NCBI RefSeq assembly: GCF_038561965.1
Contig: NZ_CP139348.1
Coordinates: 2,542,001-2,606,000, forward strand
Direction of reading: 5' to 3'
Source: Stutzerimonas stutzeri
Lineage (GTDB): Bacteria > Pseudomonadota > Gammaproteobacteria > Pseudomonadales > Pseudomonadaceae
DNA length: 64,000 nucleotides
In this document: positions 8,691 to 18,630 of the stretch, piece by piece
Layout of the letters: each line of letters begins with the position of its first letter
Numbering within the stretch: the stretch's first letter is position 1
Program-made: the position numbers and the translations under genes
Notes under the pieces: model-generated
Databases searched by the model: none
What the model saw: the letters and a program-made list of their open reading frames with translations, nothing else
What the model was told of the DNA's origin: nothing

Positions 8691-9254
8691 TCATGCGTAG
8701 GCTTGAGCGAACGTTTCCACAGCAGCAGTGAGACGGGATTCATTCACCGACATGGGGTTGCTGCAATCGAGGCTTCCCACCGCCAGCAACAGAAACTGGA
8801 TGGCAGCCTGCCCGGGATCGGTGCAGCGGGTAGACTGGGATAGGGCCTTTTCCAGATAGCCCTGGTACGAACGATAGCGTTGTCGCCAACGCTTCTGTGG
8901 AATCCGGTTGGAGCGCAGCAGTATATGGGTGAGCGCATGAAAGGCCGGATGCTCGCTTTGCTGCAGCAGTTCACTTGCGACTTTCTCTAGGCAGGCGCGC
9001 AACCCGCCCTTCGCCTGGCTCGACAGTTTCGGCTCCGGCAGTTCCTCCAGCCAGTAATCCATAACGGCCCGGAAAAGCTGCTCCTTGTCACCGACATACG
9101 CATACAGGGTAGCCTTGGTCACCCCGGCGGAATCAGCGATGGCCTGCATGTTCGCCAGCTCGAAGCCGAACACCGTGAATACATCGCTCGCCGCCCACAG
9201 TATCTCCCGCCGGCGTCTGTCGCGACGCGCGTCCTTCTGCGCGGGTTGGCTCAT
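8691..9254 (-). CDS. TetR/AcrR-family transcriptional regulator (distal gene of efflux operon)
   Basis: A 187-residue repressor-type protein. The N-terminal ~60 residues form the TetR DNA-binding domain, with R-R-R-E-I-L-W-A-A and the recognition-helix region G-V-T-K-A-T-L-Y-A-Y-V-G-D-K-E-Q-L-F. The rest is a helical ligand domain that gives no clue to the effector. It is the last gene of the block running from 15631 down to 8691 and starts 2 bases after the FabF-like stop. Such placement suggests feedback on the efflux/FabF operon. Confidence 0.9.
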   Translation of the reverse strand: MSQPAQKDARRDRRRREILWAASDVFTVFGFELANMQAIADSAGVTKATLYAYVGDKEQLFRAVMDYWLEELPEPKLSSQAKGGLRACLEKVASELLQQSEHPAFHALTHILLRSNRIPQKRWRQRYRSYQGYLEKALSQSTRCTDPGQAAIQFLLLAVGSLDCSNPMSVNESRLTAAVETFAQAYA

Positions 9255-9256
9255 GC

Positions 9257-10546
9257 TCAGGGCTTCCAGCGGCGGAACAGCAGGCTGGCGTTGACGCCGC
9301 CGAAACCGAAGCCGTTCGATAGTGCGTAATTGATCGGCATGTGCCGGGCGTTCAGGGCGACCAGGTCGAGCCCGGCGGCCGCATCGTCGGGGTTGATCAG
9401 GTTCAGCGTGGGCGGGACGACCTGATCACGTAGCGCCAGAACGGTGAAGATGGCCTCGACCCCACCTGCGGCTCCCAGCAGATGCCCGGTACTGGACTTG
9501 GTCGAGGCAATCGCCACCCCCGATCCACTGCCGAACACTGAGCGGATGGCCGCCAGCTCGCCACGGTCGCCCACTGGCGTGGAGGTCGCATGGGCGTTGA
9601 TATGCTGCACCTCACTGGCCTCGATGCCGGCTTGTCGCAATGCCAGTTCCATGGCGCGGCGAGCGCCGTCGCCGTTCTCGGGGCCGGCAGTCAGGTGATA
9701 GGCATCGGCGCTGGTGCCATAACCGACCAGCTCCGCCAACGGCTGAGCGCCGCGGGCCAACGCATGCTCCAGCGATTCAATCACCAGCAGACCGGCACCC
9801 TCGGCCATGACGAAGCCATTTCGATCACGGTCGAACGGGCGCGACGCTTCCTGAGGACGGTCGTTGAAGCCGCTGGACAGCGCACGCGCGGCGGCGAAGC
9901 TGCCGAGCGTGACCCGATGGATCGCGGCTTCGCTCCCGCCACACACGGCGATATCCGCTTCGCCGCTACGGATCAGTCGGGCCGCATCGCCGATGGCTTG
10001 CGCACCGGCCGCGCAGGCGGTCACCGGTGCCCCAAGCGGCCCTTTGAAGCCGTGCCGGATTGACACATGACCGGCGGCCATATTGGCCAGGAATGAAGGC
10101 GCGGTGAATGGCGAGAGCCGGCGCGGGCCGCGATTGTCCGTAGTGCGGACTGCCTCGGCGATGGCACCGAAGCCGCCGACACCGGAAGCGATGAGGGTGG
10201 CGGTGCGCTGCCGCTGCGCCTCGTCTGCTGGATGCCAGCCAGCCTGTGCCAGGGCTTCCTCGGCGGCAACCAGGGCAAACTCGATAAAGCGATCCATCTT
10301 CTTGCGTTCCTTGGCGGCGATGGTTCGCTCCGGGTCGTAGCCGGCCTGTTCATCTTCTTCCAGCGTGGGCACCCGTCCGCCCACCGCGCAGCCGGTGCCT
10401 TCGGTTAGCTCGGCAGGCAACGCACGAATGCCCGACTGCCCGGACAGCAGTCGCGACCAGACCGTCTCGCTGCCACAGCCCAACGGGCTGACCACACCGG
10501 TTCCCGTGACCACGATGCGCACGGGGTTTTCTCTATGCATTGCCAT
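9257..10546 (-). CDS. Beta-ketoacyl-ACP synthase II (FabF-like)
   Basis: A condensing enzyme that extends acyl-ACP by two carbons from malonyl-ACP. The protein has 429 residues. The Cys-His-His triad is complete: C178 in V-T-A-C-A-A-G, histidine in N-A-H-A-T-S-T-P-V-G-D, and histidine in S-T-G-H-L-L-G-A-A-G-G. The glycine-rich C-terminus N-G-F-G-F-G-G-V-N is present. A GGGAGCGAG ribosome site lies before ATG 10546. It is not beside fabD, fabG or acpP but sits in an efflux operon after an SDR, so it is probably an accessory copy. Possible roles are a modified fatty acid or a drug-insensitive spare target. Neither is proven. Confidence 0.9.
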   Translation of the reverse strand: MAMHRENPVRIVVTGTGVVSPLGCGSETVWSRLLSGQSGIRALPAELTEGTGCAVGGRVPTLEEDEQAGYDPERTIAAKERKKMDRFIEFALVAAEEALAQAGWHPADEAQRQRTATLIASGVGGFGAIAEAVRTTDNRGPRRLSPFTAPSFLANMAAGHVSIRHGFKGPLGAPVTACAAGAQAIGDAARLIRSGEADIAVCGGSEAAIHRVTLGSFAAARALSSGFNDRPQEASRPFDRDRNGFVMAEGAGLLVIESLEHALARGAQPLAELVGYGTSADAYHLTAGPENGDGARRAMELALRQAGIEASEVQHINAHATSTPVGDRGELAAIRSVFGSGSGVAIASTKSSTGHLLGAAGGVEAIFTVLALRDQVVPPTLNLINPDDAAAGLDLVALNARHMPINYALSNGFGFGGVNASLLFRRWKP

Positions 10547-10590
10547 ATCTCGCTCCCGGTAAAGCTGATGAAGGGGTAGCCGAAGCGCTC

Positions 10591-11397
10591 TCAGCCGATG
10601 CCAAAGGTCTTGCGCAGACCGGCATCGACCGGGCCAGCCGGCATAAAGCGGCGCAACCTGCTCAGCAGAGAGGCCTCGCCGTTGGGCGTACGCCGCATTC
10701 TCCAGATGCCCAAAGCGGCCTCGACAATGGTCAAGGCGACCTCATCGGGCTGTGGTGCTTTCTGAACATTTTTTTGGATGGCCTGGGAAACGACGCTGCG
10801 CTCGCTGTCGTAGGCCGGAATTCTCAAGGCAGCCTGGGGTGCGTTGAGGTCCAGGTTGGTTTTGGTGAAAGACGGCTCGACCAGCGCGACGCGAATGCCG
10901 AACTTGCGCACCTCGTGATCGAGTGTCTCGGACAGCCCTTCCACGGCATGCTTGGAGGCCGAATAAAGCCCCATGTACGGTGCCGGAAGGAAACCCAGCA
11001 CCGAGCTGACGTTGACGATGCGCCCGCAGCCTTGCTTACGCATGTACGGCAGTACCGCCTGTGTCGTGCGCAAGATGCCCAGAACGTTGGTGTCGAACAG
11101 CGACTGGGCCTCGGCAATTGAGGTTTCCTCCGTCGCGCCGAGCAGGGTCACACCGGCACTGTTGACCAGCACGTCGATGCGCCCCGCCTGGGCGATGATG
11201 GCCTGGATTCCCTGCCCCACCGACGCGTCGTCACGGATATCCATCTCGACCAGCTCCACACCCGCGATTGGTTGTGCTTTGACCGTGTTGCGCACGGTGC
11301 CGAATACCCGGCAACCGCGTTTGGCAAACCGCTCTGCGGTGGCGCGGCCGATGCCCGAAGACACGCCGGTGATAACGACAACGGTGGAAGTCGACAT
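10591..11397 (-). CDS. Short-chain dehydrogenase/reductase
   Basis: NAD(P)-dependent oxidoreductase of the classical SDR type, 268 residues from ATG 11397, which has a GAGAGGA ribosome site. An in-frame upstream start at 11433 is less likely. The cofactor motif is [11 protein letters not shown], then N-S-A-G-V, the catalytic serine in N-V-S-S-V-L-G, and Y-S-A-S-K with catalytic Tyr and Lys. The substrate is unknown. The neighbouring KAS II gene would fit a ketoacyl or fatty-acid-like substrate, but the long C-terminal tail resembles general SDR oxidoreductases more than FabG. Confidence 0.85.
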   Translation of the reverse strand: MSTSTVVVITGVSSGIGRATAERFAKRGCRVFGTVRNTVKAQPIAGVELVEMDIRDDASVGQGIQAIIAQAGRIDVLVNSAGVTLLGATEETSIAEAQSLFDTNVLGILRTTQAVLPYMRKQGCGRIVNVSSVLGFLPAPYMGLYSASKHAVEGLSETLDHEVRKFGIRVALVEPSFTKTNLDLNAPQAALRIPAYDSERSVVSQAIQKNVQKAPQPDEVALTIVEAALGIWRMRRTPNGEASLLSRLRRFMPAGPVDAGLRKTFGIG

Positions 11398-11429
11398 GTT
11401 GGTTCCTCTCGCTAAATTGGACGCGGGTT

Positions 11430-14400
11430 TCATGCAGGCTGCGCCGCCATAAGTGGGCTATGACTGACGGGCTTGATGCCGAACCAGATGGCGTACATGG
11501 CCGGCAGGAACACCAGGGTCAGTACGGTGCCTGCCAAGGTGCCGCCGATCAGGGTGTAGGCGAGCGTTCCCCAGAACACCGAATGGGTCAGCGGAATAAA
11601 AGCCAGGATCGCCGCCAACGCTGTGAGAATCACCGGTCGGGCGCGCTGCACGGTGGCCTCGACCACGGCCCGGAATGGATCGAGACCGGCTTGCTCGTTG
11701 TGATGAATCTGTCCGATCAGGATCAGTGTGTTGCGCATCAGGATGCCCGACAGGGCGATCAAGCCGACCAGCGCATTGATGCCGAATGGCTGCTGAAACA
11801 GGATCAGCGTCGGCACCACACCGATCAGCCCCAGCGGGCTGGTCAGAAAGACCATGACCATCGCCGAGATCGAGCGCACCTGCAGAATAATGATGATCAG
11901 CGTGGCTGCCAGCATGATCGGAAACAGCGGCAGCATGGCCACCATCGCCTTGCCCGATTCCTCGATGGAACCCGCCTCCTCGATGCGGTAGCCGCTCGGC
12001 AGTATCGCCATCAGGGGCAGGAGCTGCCGGGTAATGGCCGTCGACACATCCGGCGGCTGCAAGCCCTCGGCGATGTCGCCGCGCACGGTGATGGTCGGCA
12101 TGCGGTCGCGCCAGCGCATGATCGGCTCTTCCATGCGCACATCGACCTCGCCGACCTGCGACAGCGGGATACGTTGCCCGTCGGCACCGGCCAGGGTGAA
12201 GTCCATGACCCGGGTGGGATCGAAGCGGATATCCCCAGCCGCACGGGCCATCACCTGTACCGTACGGATGTCCTCACGCACGGCGGTGATGGGCACGCCG
12301 CTGAGCAGGAACTGCAGTTGCTCGGCAACGGCACTGGAGGTCAGCCCCACGGCCTGCAGGCGATCCTGTTGCAAACTGAAGTGCAGGGTGGGCACGCGGG
12401 TGCCCCAGTCGCTATTGACCGTGCGCATCAGCGGACTGGAATCCATCACTTGCTGCACCTCGGCGGCGATTTCGCGCAGCTTGTCCGGGTTCGGGCCGGT
12501 GACCCGGTAGGCAACCGGGTATGGCGAGTACGGGCCGAACACCAGTTGGGTGACACGCACACGCGCCTCGCTGGCCAGGCCCTCGGCGATCGCCTGGCGC
12601 AGCCGATGTTTCAAGGCCTCACGCTCGTCCTGGTTGTCGGTACGGATAACTATCTTGGCGAACGACGGATCGGGCAGCTCCGGCCCCATGGGCATAAAGA
12701 AGCGCGGCGCACCCTGGCCGATGTAGGCCGTGACTATCCTGGCCTCTTCCTGCCGGGCCAGCCAGGCCTCGACCTTCTCCGCGGCGGCGCTGGTCTGGGC
12801 GATCGAGGTGCCATAGGGCATCTGCACTTCCACCAGCACTTCGGGTCGGTCGGAGATCGGGAAGAACTGCTTCTTGACCAGCCCCATGCCCAGTATGGCC
12901 GCGACGAACAGCCCGACCACCGAGCCGGCGACCAGCCACTTGTGGGCGATGACACGGCTCAGCAGTTGGCGAAAGCGGTTGTAGCGCGGGGTGTCGTAGA
13001 TCGCCGCATGGCCGCCCTCGACCTTCCTGATGTTGGGCAGCAACTTGACCCCGAAGTAAGGGGTGAACAGCACGGCGACCAGCCAGGACGCGATCAGCGC
13101 GATGCCGACGATCCAGAACATGTTGCTTGTGTATTCACCCGCCGTGGAACGGGCGAAGCCATTGGGCATAAAGCCGACCGCGGTGACCAGGGTGCCGGAC
13201 AGCATCGGTGCCGCGGTGTGGCTCCAGGCGTAGGCAGAGGCTTGAATGCGGCTGTAGCCCTCTTCCATCTTCACCACCATCATCTCGATGGCGATGATGG
13301 CGTCGTCCACCAGCAGACCCAATGCCAGAATCAGCGAGCCCAAGGTGATGCGGTCGAAGTTCTTACCGCTGGCCGCCATCACCACGAAGACCATCGCCAG
13401 GGTCAAGGGCACGGCCACCGCGACCACCACGCCCACCCGCCAGCCCATGCTGATAAAGCTCACGAGCATGACCACCAGCAGCGCGACGAAGAACTTGACC
13501 ATGAACTCGTCGACCGAAGCGCTGATATTGACGGCCTGATCGGTGACCTTGCTCAGGCTCATGCCCAGCGGCAGCTCGGCGTTAATGGCACCCATCTCGT
13601 CGTTCAGCGCCTTGCCCAGGTCGAGGCCGTTCCAGCCTTCGCGCATGACGATGCCCAGTAACAAGGCCGGTTCACCGCCATTGCGGATCAGGAAGGTCGC
13701 CGGGTCTTCATAACCGCGCGTGACCGTGGCGACATCCGACAGTTTCAGCGTCCGGCCTTGTGCCACCACCGGCGTGTCGCGGATCTTCTGCAACTCATCG
13801 AAAGCCCCGTCCAGGCGCAAGAACACCTGCGGGCCCTTGGTTTCCACGGAGCCAGCTGGCGTCAGGGCATTCTGGCCATTGAGCGCGGCGAACACTTCCT
13901 GCGGGCCAATGCCCAGGGTGGCCAGGCGCTCATGGGAGAACTCGACGAAGATGCGCTCGGCCTGCTCGCCGATGATGTTGACCTTCTTCACCCCCGGCAC
14001 ATGCAGCAGTCGCTGGCGCAGCGTATCCGCGTCGCGCACCAGCAGGCGCTGCGGTTCGCCCTTGGCCTTGAGCGCGAACAGGGCGAAGGTGACGTCGGAA
14101 TATTCGTCGTTGACCAGCGGGCCGATCACGCCGGCCGGAAGCGTCTTGGCCTCGTCGCTGATCTTCTTGCGGGCCTGGTAGAACTCCTCCGGCACCTGCG
14201 AGGGCGGCGTCGTGTCGAGCAGCGACAGGGTGGTGAACGCCAGGCCGGGTCTGGTGTAGGTCTCGCTGCGGTCATACCAGCGCAGTTCCTGCAGGCGTTT
14301 TTCGATCTTCTCGGCGACCTGGTCCTGCATTTCCTGGGCAGTGGCACCCGGCCAGGCGGTGACGATGGTCATCACCTTGACCGTGAAGGCCGGATCTTCC

Positions 14401-14519
14401 GCCCGCCCCAGCTTGAAGAAGGCGACCAGCCCCGCCAGGGTGATCAGGCACACCATAAACAGGGTGATGGAGCGCTCGCGTACGGCCAGCGCCGAGAGGT
14501 TGAAAGGACTCTCGCTCAT
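11430..14519 (-). CDS. RND efflux pump inner-membrane transporter (HAE1-like)
   Basis: A proton-driven drug efflux pump of 1,029 residues, the full RND length. The first membrane helix is near residues 15-35 and two large periplasmic loops follow. The proton-relay aspartates in helix 4 are present in [11 protein letters not shown]. The start overlaps the adaptor stop by 4 bases (ATGA), so the two are co-translated. The outer-membrane partner is probably the channel at 16423-17877. The substrate is not predictable from sequence. Confidence 0.93.
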   Translation of the reverse strand: MSESPFNLSALAVRERSITLFMVCLITLAGLVAFFKLGRAEDPAFTVKVMTIVTAWPGATAQEMQDQVAEKIEKRLQELRWYDRSETYTRPGLAFTTLSLLDTTPPSQVPEEFYQARKKISDEAKTLPAGVIGPLVNDEYSDVTFALFALKAKGEPQRLLVRDADTLRQRLLHVPGVKKVNIIGEQAERIFVEFSHERLATLGIGPQEVFAALNGQNALTPAGSVETKGPQVFLRLDGAFDELQKIRDTPVVAQGRTLKLSDVATVTRGYEDPATFLIRNGGEPALLLGIVMREGWNGLDLGKALNDEMGAINAELPLGMSLSKVTDQAVNISASVDEFMVKFFVALLVVMLVSFISMGWRVGVVVAVAVPLTLAMVFVVMAASGKNFDRITLGSLILALGLLVDDAIIAIEMMVVKMEEGYSRIQASAYAWSHTAAPMLSGTLVTAVGFMPNGFARSTAGEYTSNMFWIVGIALIASWLVAVLFTPYFGVKLLPNIRKVEGGHAAIYDTPRYNRFRQLLSRVIAHKWLVAGSVVGLFVAAILGMGLVKKQFFPISDRPEVLVEVQMPYGTSIAQTSAAAEKVEAWLARQEEARIVTAYIGQGAPRFFMPMGPELPDPSFAKIVIRTDNQDEREALKHRLRQAIAEGLASEARVRVTQLVFGPYSPYPVAYRVTGPNPDKLREIAAEVQQVMDSSPLMRTVNSDWGTRVPTLHFSLQQDRLQAVGLTSSAVAEQLQFLLSGVPITAVREDIRTVQVMARAAGDIRFDPTRVMDFTLAGADGQRIPLSQVGEVDVRMEEPIMRWRDRMPTITVRGDIAEGLQPPDVSTAITRQLLPLMAILPSGYRIEEAGSIEESGKAMVAMLPLFPIMLAATLIIIILQVRSISAMVMVFLTSPLGLIGVVPTLILFQQPFGINALVGLIALSGILMRNTLILIGQIHHNEQAGLDPFRAVVEATVQRARPVILTALAAILAFIPLTHSVFWGTLAYTLIGGTLAGTVLTLVFLPAMYAIWFGIKPVSHSPLMAAQPA

Positions 14520-15631
14520 GGGCGGACTCCTTGGGCCGCCGCGATGGCAGGTTGGCCAGCCACCCGCACCTGCTGTCCTTCGCGCAACAGATGCGCGCCG
14601 AGCGCAACGATCTGCTCGCCTTGTTTGAGCGGACCAGTGACGCGCGCGAGCTCGTCATTCATGTGCTGCAGCACAACCGGCTGCCAGGACACCTGCGCCG
14701 GGTCACCTTGGATGACCCAGACCCCCGGCCCCTTGCCCGCGTCGTGCAGGGCACCGATCGGTACCTGCAGCTCGTTTGCCCCATGCGCCTGCCCGTTGGC
14801 TATCTGCAAGGTGATGGTGGTGCCCAGCGGCGCGTTGGCCAGTTCGCCTTCTAGTACGTAGCGCGCTTCGAAGGTACGGGTCAGGCGGTCGGCGACATCC
14901 GAGAGCTGGCGCAGACGGGTCGCCACGCTGATGTTGTCTTTGCCAAAGAGCGTGGCCTGGGCGGCAGAACCGACCGCAGGACGCAGGGTTTCCGGCAACT
15001 GCACGATCGCCTCCCGTGGCCCGGCATGCGCCAGTCGCACCACAGCCTGCCCAGCACTGACGACCTGACCGGGCTCGACCAGGGTTTCCATGACGATGCC
15101 ATCGGCATCGGCCAACAGTTCGGCATAGCGCGTCGCATTGCGGGCCACTTCAGCCTGGGCCTCGGCCGCACTGAGCTGCGCCCGGGCCGTATCCGCCGCG
15201 GCCTTGAACTGATCGTAGGCCGACGCCGATACCGCGCCGGTGCCGCGCAAGGCGCGATAACGGGCTTCATCGTCAATGGCCTGCTGCGCTCGCGCTCGCG
15301 CTGCGGCGACCGTTTCGCGCTGCGCATGGGCGGCGAGCTTCAGATCGACGGGGTCGAGGCGCAGCAGTACCTGGCCGCGCTTGACCGTTTGACCGGTATC
15401 CACCTGCCGCTGCAAAACCTTACCGGACACCCGAAAGCCCAGATCGCTCTGCACCCGGGCGGCGACTATGCCGGTAAAGGAGCGCGACCCGGAGACTGCC
15501 CCCTGGACGATGGCGACACGCACCAGCGGCGCGTCAGTACGTGGATCGGATGGCGCTTGTTCGCTGCAGGCGACCAGCGCAAATGGCATCACGCCGATAA
15601 GAGTGGACAAAAGGAGGCTGCGCCGACGCAT
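14516..15631 (-). CDS. RND periplasmic adaptor subunit, lipoprotein
   Basis: A membrane-fusion protein of 371 residues that links the inner-membrane pump to the outer-membrane channel. It starts with a lipoprotein signal ending in the lipobox L-V-A-C (Cys 22). A lipoyl-like half-motif, G-F-R-V-S-G-K-V-L-Q-R-Q-V-D-T-G-Q-T-V, precedes a helical hairpin at roughly residues 100-165, and the second lipoyl half (D-G-I-V-M-E-T-L-V-E-P-G-Q) follows. Beta-barrel domains complete it. It is the first gene of the operon, downstream of the operator at 15676-15699. Confidence 0.92.
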   Translation of the reverse strand: MRRRSLLLSTLIGVMPFALVACSEQAPSDPRTDAPLVRVAIVQGAVSGSRSFTGIVAARVQSDLGFRVSGKVLQRQVDTGQTVKRGQVLLRLDPVDLKLAAHAQRETVAAARARAQQAIDDEARYRALRGTGAVSASAYDQFKAAADTARAQLSAAEAQAEVARNATRYAELLADADGIVMETLVEPGQVVSAGQAVVRLAHAGPREAIVQLPETLRPAVGSAAQATLFGKDNISVATRLRQLSDVADRLTRTFEARYVLEGELANAPLGTTITLQIANGQAHGANELQVPIGALHDAGKGPGVWVIQGDPAQVSWQPVVLQHMNDELARVTGPLKQGEQIVALGAHLLREGQQVRVAGQPAIAAAQGVRP

Positions 15632-15675
15632 GAGGAACCCATCGCGAAGTAATAGGGAGCCTCACTTTGAATCTA

Positions 15676-15699
15676 GTGACCAATTTAGTCAATAGTCAC
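15676..15699. promoter_or_regulatory. Candidate TetR operator GTGAC-N14-GTCAC before the adaptor gene
   Basis: GTGAC at 15676-15680 and GTCAC at 15695-15699 are separated by 14 bases. The identical arrangement occurs in the divergent regulator/channel promoter at 16362-16385. It lies between the end of the TetR gene and the adaptor gene start at 15631, where an operator for the efflux operon is expected. Confidence 0.6.
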
Positions 15700-15704
15700 A
15701 ATCG

Positions 15705-16322
15705 CTATGGAGACAGGCTGCGCAGTATCAGACTGGACAGCAGGGCCGGCGCCTGGTCGGTGTAATCGAGGCCGTGCTGCAGGAGTAGCGGGTTGAGGTA
15801 GGGGCGCATAACCAGATGGATCGCCATCACGGCTTCATCAAGGGGCGTCTTGCGCTCGAAGTCGCCGCATTGCCGGCCTTGCTGCACGATATCCTGCAGC
15901 AATTCCCGGATCCGCCCGTCATAGGCGCGCGCCGCCTGCCAGTTCTCGGTCGCCGCCGAAGCGGCGATTTCGAAGAGCTTACGGTCCTGGAAGAACAGGC
16001 GCAGGCCCGATTCCACCAGCGCCTTGAACATCCGTCGCAGCTTCTCCGGCGGGTGCTCGGCCTCAGCGACGGCGGCTCTGATCTCGGCCTCGATCTGGCT
16101 CAGGCAGCCCGCGCAGATCATCTCGCCGATGGCCTGCTTGGACTCGAAGAACTTGTAGATATAAGCCTTGGAAAAGCCGATGGCTTTGGCCAGATCGGAG
16201 ACCGTGGTCTTTTCGTAGCCATAGCGACTGAAGTGCTCGGTAGCCGCGGCCACGATCTGATCACGCACCTCATGGTCCACCGGACCACGCGCTGTAACTT
16301 TGGGAGAGGGTGTCTTGTTCAT
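15705..16322 (-). CDS. TetR-family regulator of the efflux system
   Basis: A 205-residue regulator from ATG 16322 (M-N-K-T-P-S-P-K). An in-frame upstream start at 16439 would run through the divergent promoter and is rejected. The DNA-binding domain contains H-F-S-R-Y-G-Y-E-K-T-T-V-S-D-L-A-K-A-I-G-F and a recognition segment K-A-Y-I-Y-K-F-F. It lies divergent from the outer-membrane channel gene, with a perfect inverted repeat between the two genes. The same half-site pair recurs before the adaptor gene, so this protein probably represses both transcription units. Confidence 0.9.
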   Translation of the reverse strand: MNKTPSPKVTARGPVDHEVRDQIVAAATEHFSRYGYEKTTVSDLAKAIGFSKAYIYKFFESKQAIGEMICAGCLSQIEAEIRAAVAEAEHPPEKLRRMFKALVESGLRLFFQDRKLFEIAASAATENWQAARAYDGRIRELLQDIVQQGRQCGDFERKTPLDEAVMAIHLVMRPYLNPLLLQHGLDYTDQAPALLSSLILRSLSP

Positions 16323-16355
16323 GGGGCATAGCCTACAGAGCAGTCGGTATATGGA

Positions 16356-16391
16356 CAACAAGTGACTAAAATGTATTATGGTCACTTGTTG
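16356..16391. promoter_or_regulatory. Operator: perfect 11-bp inverted repeat between tetR and channel gene
   Basis: CAACAAGTGAC at 16356-16366 and its exact complement GTCACTTGTTG at 16381-16391 are separated by 14 bases. The inner five bases of each arm and the spacing repeat at 15676-15699. Its place between two divergent genes, one of them TetR, makes it a strong candidate autoregulatory operator. Confidence 0.75.
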
Positions 16392-16422
16392 AATTTCCAC
16401 CTTGCCCAGGAAGAAGATACCC

Positions 16423-17877
16423 ATGCCATCCAAGCGCACCCTCGCCGTACTGATCAGCGCCAGTCTCTCGGCAGGCTGCGTGGTCGGCCCTGACTACAGC
16501 CGCCCCGAGCTCTCCATGCCGGAAGACTTCATGGGCCAGGCAGCATTAGATCAACGGAGTGCTCACCCCAACGCTGACCTCATCGCCTGGTGGGCCGGAT
16601 TTGCCGACCCGCAACTGACTCGCCTGGTGACCCTGGCGCTGGAGCAGAACCTCGATCTTGCCCAGGCCGCCGCTCGCGTCGCCCAGGCCCGTGCAGGCTT
16701 AGGGGCAGCCAATGCTGCATTATTACCCTCCGGCTCGATCAGCGGCCAAACAGGCAGAGCCTACCAATCGGTTGAAACACCGCTGGGACAGGTGCTGAGC
16801 TCGACGCCCGGCTTCGACCGCTACGGCAACGCCCATGAGGCCAATCTCGGCGCGAGCTGGGAACTGGACGTTTTCGGCGGCCTGCGGCGTGACCGTGAAG
16901 CGGCGCTGGCTGACTATCAGGCTTCGGCGGCAGGTGCCGCTGCGACCCGGCTAGCCGTGGCGGCGCAGACCGCCGATAGCTATATCGCCATCCGCGGATT
17001 GCAAGCCCGCATCGCCGTCGCCCGCCAGCAAGTGCAGACGCAAGAAGAGCTGCTGGCAACGATCAACCTGCTGTACAGCCAGGGGCTGGCTGCCGAGTTG
17101 CAGCTGTATCAGGTCGAGGGCGCGCTTGCGCAAGTGCGGGCATCCGTACCCGTGCTTGAAACGGGCCTGGACGCGGCGATGAATGCGCTGGATGTGATGC
17201 TGGGCACGCCGCCAGGCACGCATCGCTCAGACCTGGCCAAAGCCGCTGCCATCCCGGTTGCCCCACAAATTGCGGCGGCGGGATCGCCGGGCGAGCTGCT
17301 AAGACGCCGGCCCGATCTGATGGCGGCCGAGCGTCGACTGGCCGCTGCAAACGCGCGAATCGGCATCGCCATCGCCGAGTATTACCCCAAGCTTTCCCTG
17401 AGCGGGTTGATCGGCAGCGCGACATCGGTGTCCGGGGGCAATCTGTTCGGCAGCGGTGCCAGCCAGGCCGCCGGCGTGCTTGGCCTGCGCTGGCGGCTGT
17501 TCGATTTCGGCCGTATCGACGCACAGATAGACCTGGCCAAGGGTCAGGAAGCCGAGATGCTGGCGGCTTATCGACTGGCCGCCCTGCGGGCCACCGAGGA
17601 TGTGGAAAACGCCTTCTCAGCCCTGGTCAAGCGCGAGCTGCAGACAAGTTTGCTCGAGCAGGGTGTGGGTTCGCTTGCTCGTGCGCGGCAAGCGTCCTTC
17701 GCTTCTTATCAGCAAGGCATCGTCAGCCTGATCGAGGTGTTGCAGGCCGACGAGAACCTGCTGCGTGCCTCCGACGCGCGGGCCCAGGCGCAAACTGAAT
17801 CGGCACGCGCCGCGGTCGCGGCTTTCAAAGCCTTGGGTGGCGGCTGGGACGCCCCTCAGTCGGTTGCAAGCAACTAA
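16423..17877 (+). CDS. Outer-membrane efflux channel, NodT/OprM family lipoprotein
   Basis: A TolC-like trimeric channel subunit, 484 residues from ATG 16423, preceded by AGGAAGAAGA. The signal peptide ends in a lipobox L-S-A-G-C (Cys 19), followed by the family hallmark V-V-G-P-D-Y-S-R-P. Two homologous outer-membrane-efflux repeats follow, with W-E-L-D-V-F-G-G-L-R-R and W-R-L-F-D-F-G-R-I. It is divergent from its regulator and pairs naturally with the adaptor and pump encoded on the other strand. Confidence 0.93.
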   Translation: MPSKRTLAVLISASLSAGCVVGPDYSRPELSMPEDFMGQAALDQRSAHPNADLIAWWAGFADPQLTRLVTLALEQNLDLAQAAARVAQARAGLGAANAALLPSGSISGQTGRAYQSVETPLGQVLSSTPGFDRYGNAHEANLGASWELDVFGGLRRDREAALADYQASAAGAAATRLAVAAQTADSYIAIRGLQARIAVARQQVQTQEELLATINLLYSQGLAAELQLYQVEGALAQVRASVPVLETGLDAAMNALDVMLGTPPGTHRSDLAKAAAIPVAPQIAAAGSPGELLRRRPDLMAAERRLAAANARIGIAIAEYYPKLSLSGLIGSATSVSGGNLFGSGASQAAGVLGLRWRLFDFGRIDAQIDLAKGQEAEMLAAYRLAALRATEDVENAFSALVKRELQTSLLEQGVGSLARARQASFASYQQGIVSLIEVLQADENLLRASDARAQAQTESARAAVAAFKALGGGWDAPQSVASN

Positions 17878-18173
17878 TCGTTGTTCTCCGGAAAAGGTGG
17901 ACATATGGGGCTCTCAAAATCGCCCCTGATTGTGTAGAAACATCCGGGTGGCTTCTGGACTAGCTCCGCTCTATCCACTCCCCACTGCCCGCTTTTGGCC
18001 GAAAGCAGCCTTACAATGGACGAGTCCGTCTCGCAAATCTGGAGCGTCTTAAGGGCATCAATCGAGACGCGCACATTACCGAGCCTATCCCTTAGATCTC
18101 GACGGGTGATTCCATTAAGTAGAAGCTGATGCAGGGCTTTCTCCGAATCTGCTCCAAGGGCAACAGTGAGCAA
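17874..18173 (-). CDS. Possible 99-residue protein, unrecognised
   Basis: An open frame whose middle part (G-I-T-R-R-D-L-R-D-R-L-G) could be a helix-turn-helix-like stretch. I do not recognise a family. The stop overlaps the end of the channel gene by 4 bases, the region is otherwise decayed, and no clear ribosome site is seen. It may be a remnant or a chance frame. Confidence 0.25.
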   Translation of the reverse strand: MLTVALGADSEKALHQLLLNGITRRDLRDRLGNVRVSIDALKTLQICETDSSIVRLLSAKSGQWGVDRAELVQKPPGCFYTIRGDFESPICPPFPENND

Positions 18174-18404
18174 TATGGATGGCCAGCGCGACGAGTGAGT
18201 ATGAGAGGGACATGACGGTGCCTTCCTACGGGTTCAGGAGATCTCGAAACAAAATGAAAATCTGTTAGCGCTGCATCCGCGCGGCAATCGACACCTTTCA
18301 GCCTCACCGCAAATCCCTAGTTTCAAAGCGGCCTTGGTGATTGCGGAACGTTCAGGCTCTGCTGGACCTACTGCTTTCAGCAAATTGTCGTGATTCCGGT
18401 GATG

Positions 18405-18507
18405 ATGGAATTAAAGCCTCTCGACGTCGCGGCCTGGCCTCAGAGGGATTGATACCAAACTGTTTACGGAAAGCCGTGGCGAAATGGCTGGCATTGGCGT
18501 GCCCGGC
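18405..18507 (-). pseudogene. AraC-family regulator fragment (C-terminal helix-turn-helix only)
   Basis: On the minus strand the DNA encodes G-H-A-N-A-S-H-F-A-T-A-F-R-K-Q-F-G-I-N-P-S, followed by E-A-R. This is the second helix-turn-helix and C-terminal signature of AraC/XylS regulators. A stop codon lies just upstream in the same frame and nothing of the rest of the protein is present. It is the relic of a deleted gene. Confidence 0.65.
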
Positions 18508-18585
18508 TCAAGCCCAGCACCACCAGCGCTACCCACAGCCACAGCGAGTGACACGCCTTATGGAGATACTTTCGCGTTGCATTTT

Positions 18586-18630
18586 ATCTACAGATACAAA
18601 TAGTGTTATTGTGCTCCTGTAGATTCAAAT
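18586..18630 (+). promoter_or_regulatory. Candidate autoregulatory operator of the Xre/RES pair
   Basis: ATCTACAG (18586-18593) and its exact complement CTGTAGAT (18617-18624) form an 8-base inverted repeat with a 23-base spacer. A direct repeat overlaps it: AGATACAAAT at 18592-18601 and AGATTCAAAT at 18621-18630. It ends 13 bases before the antitoxin ATG, where antitoxin-bound operators of such pairs usually lie. Confidence 0.55.

Noticed and set aside
11460..13661. 733-residue open frame on the plus strand opposite the RND pump
   Set aside because: Its His/Gln/Asp/Gly-rich composition is typical of an antisense shadow. The RND pump on the other strand has all expected motifs.
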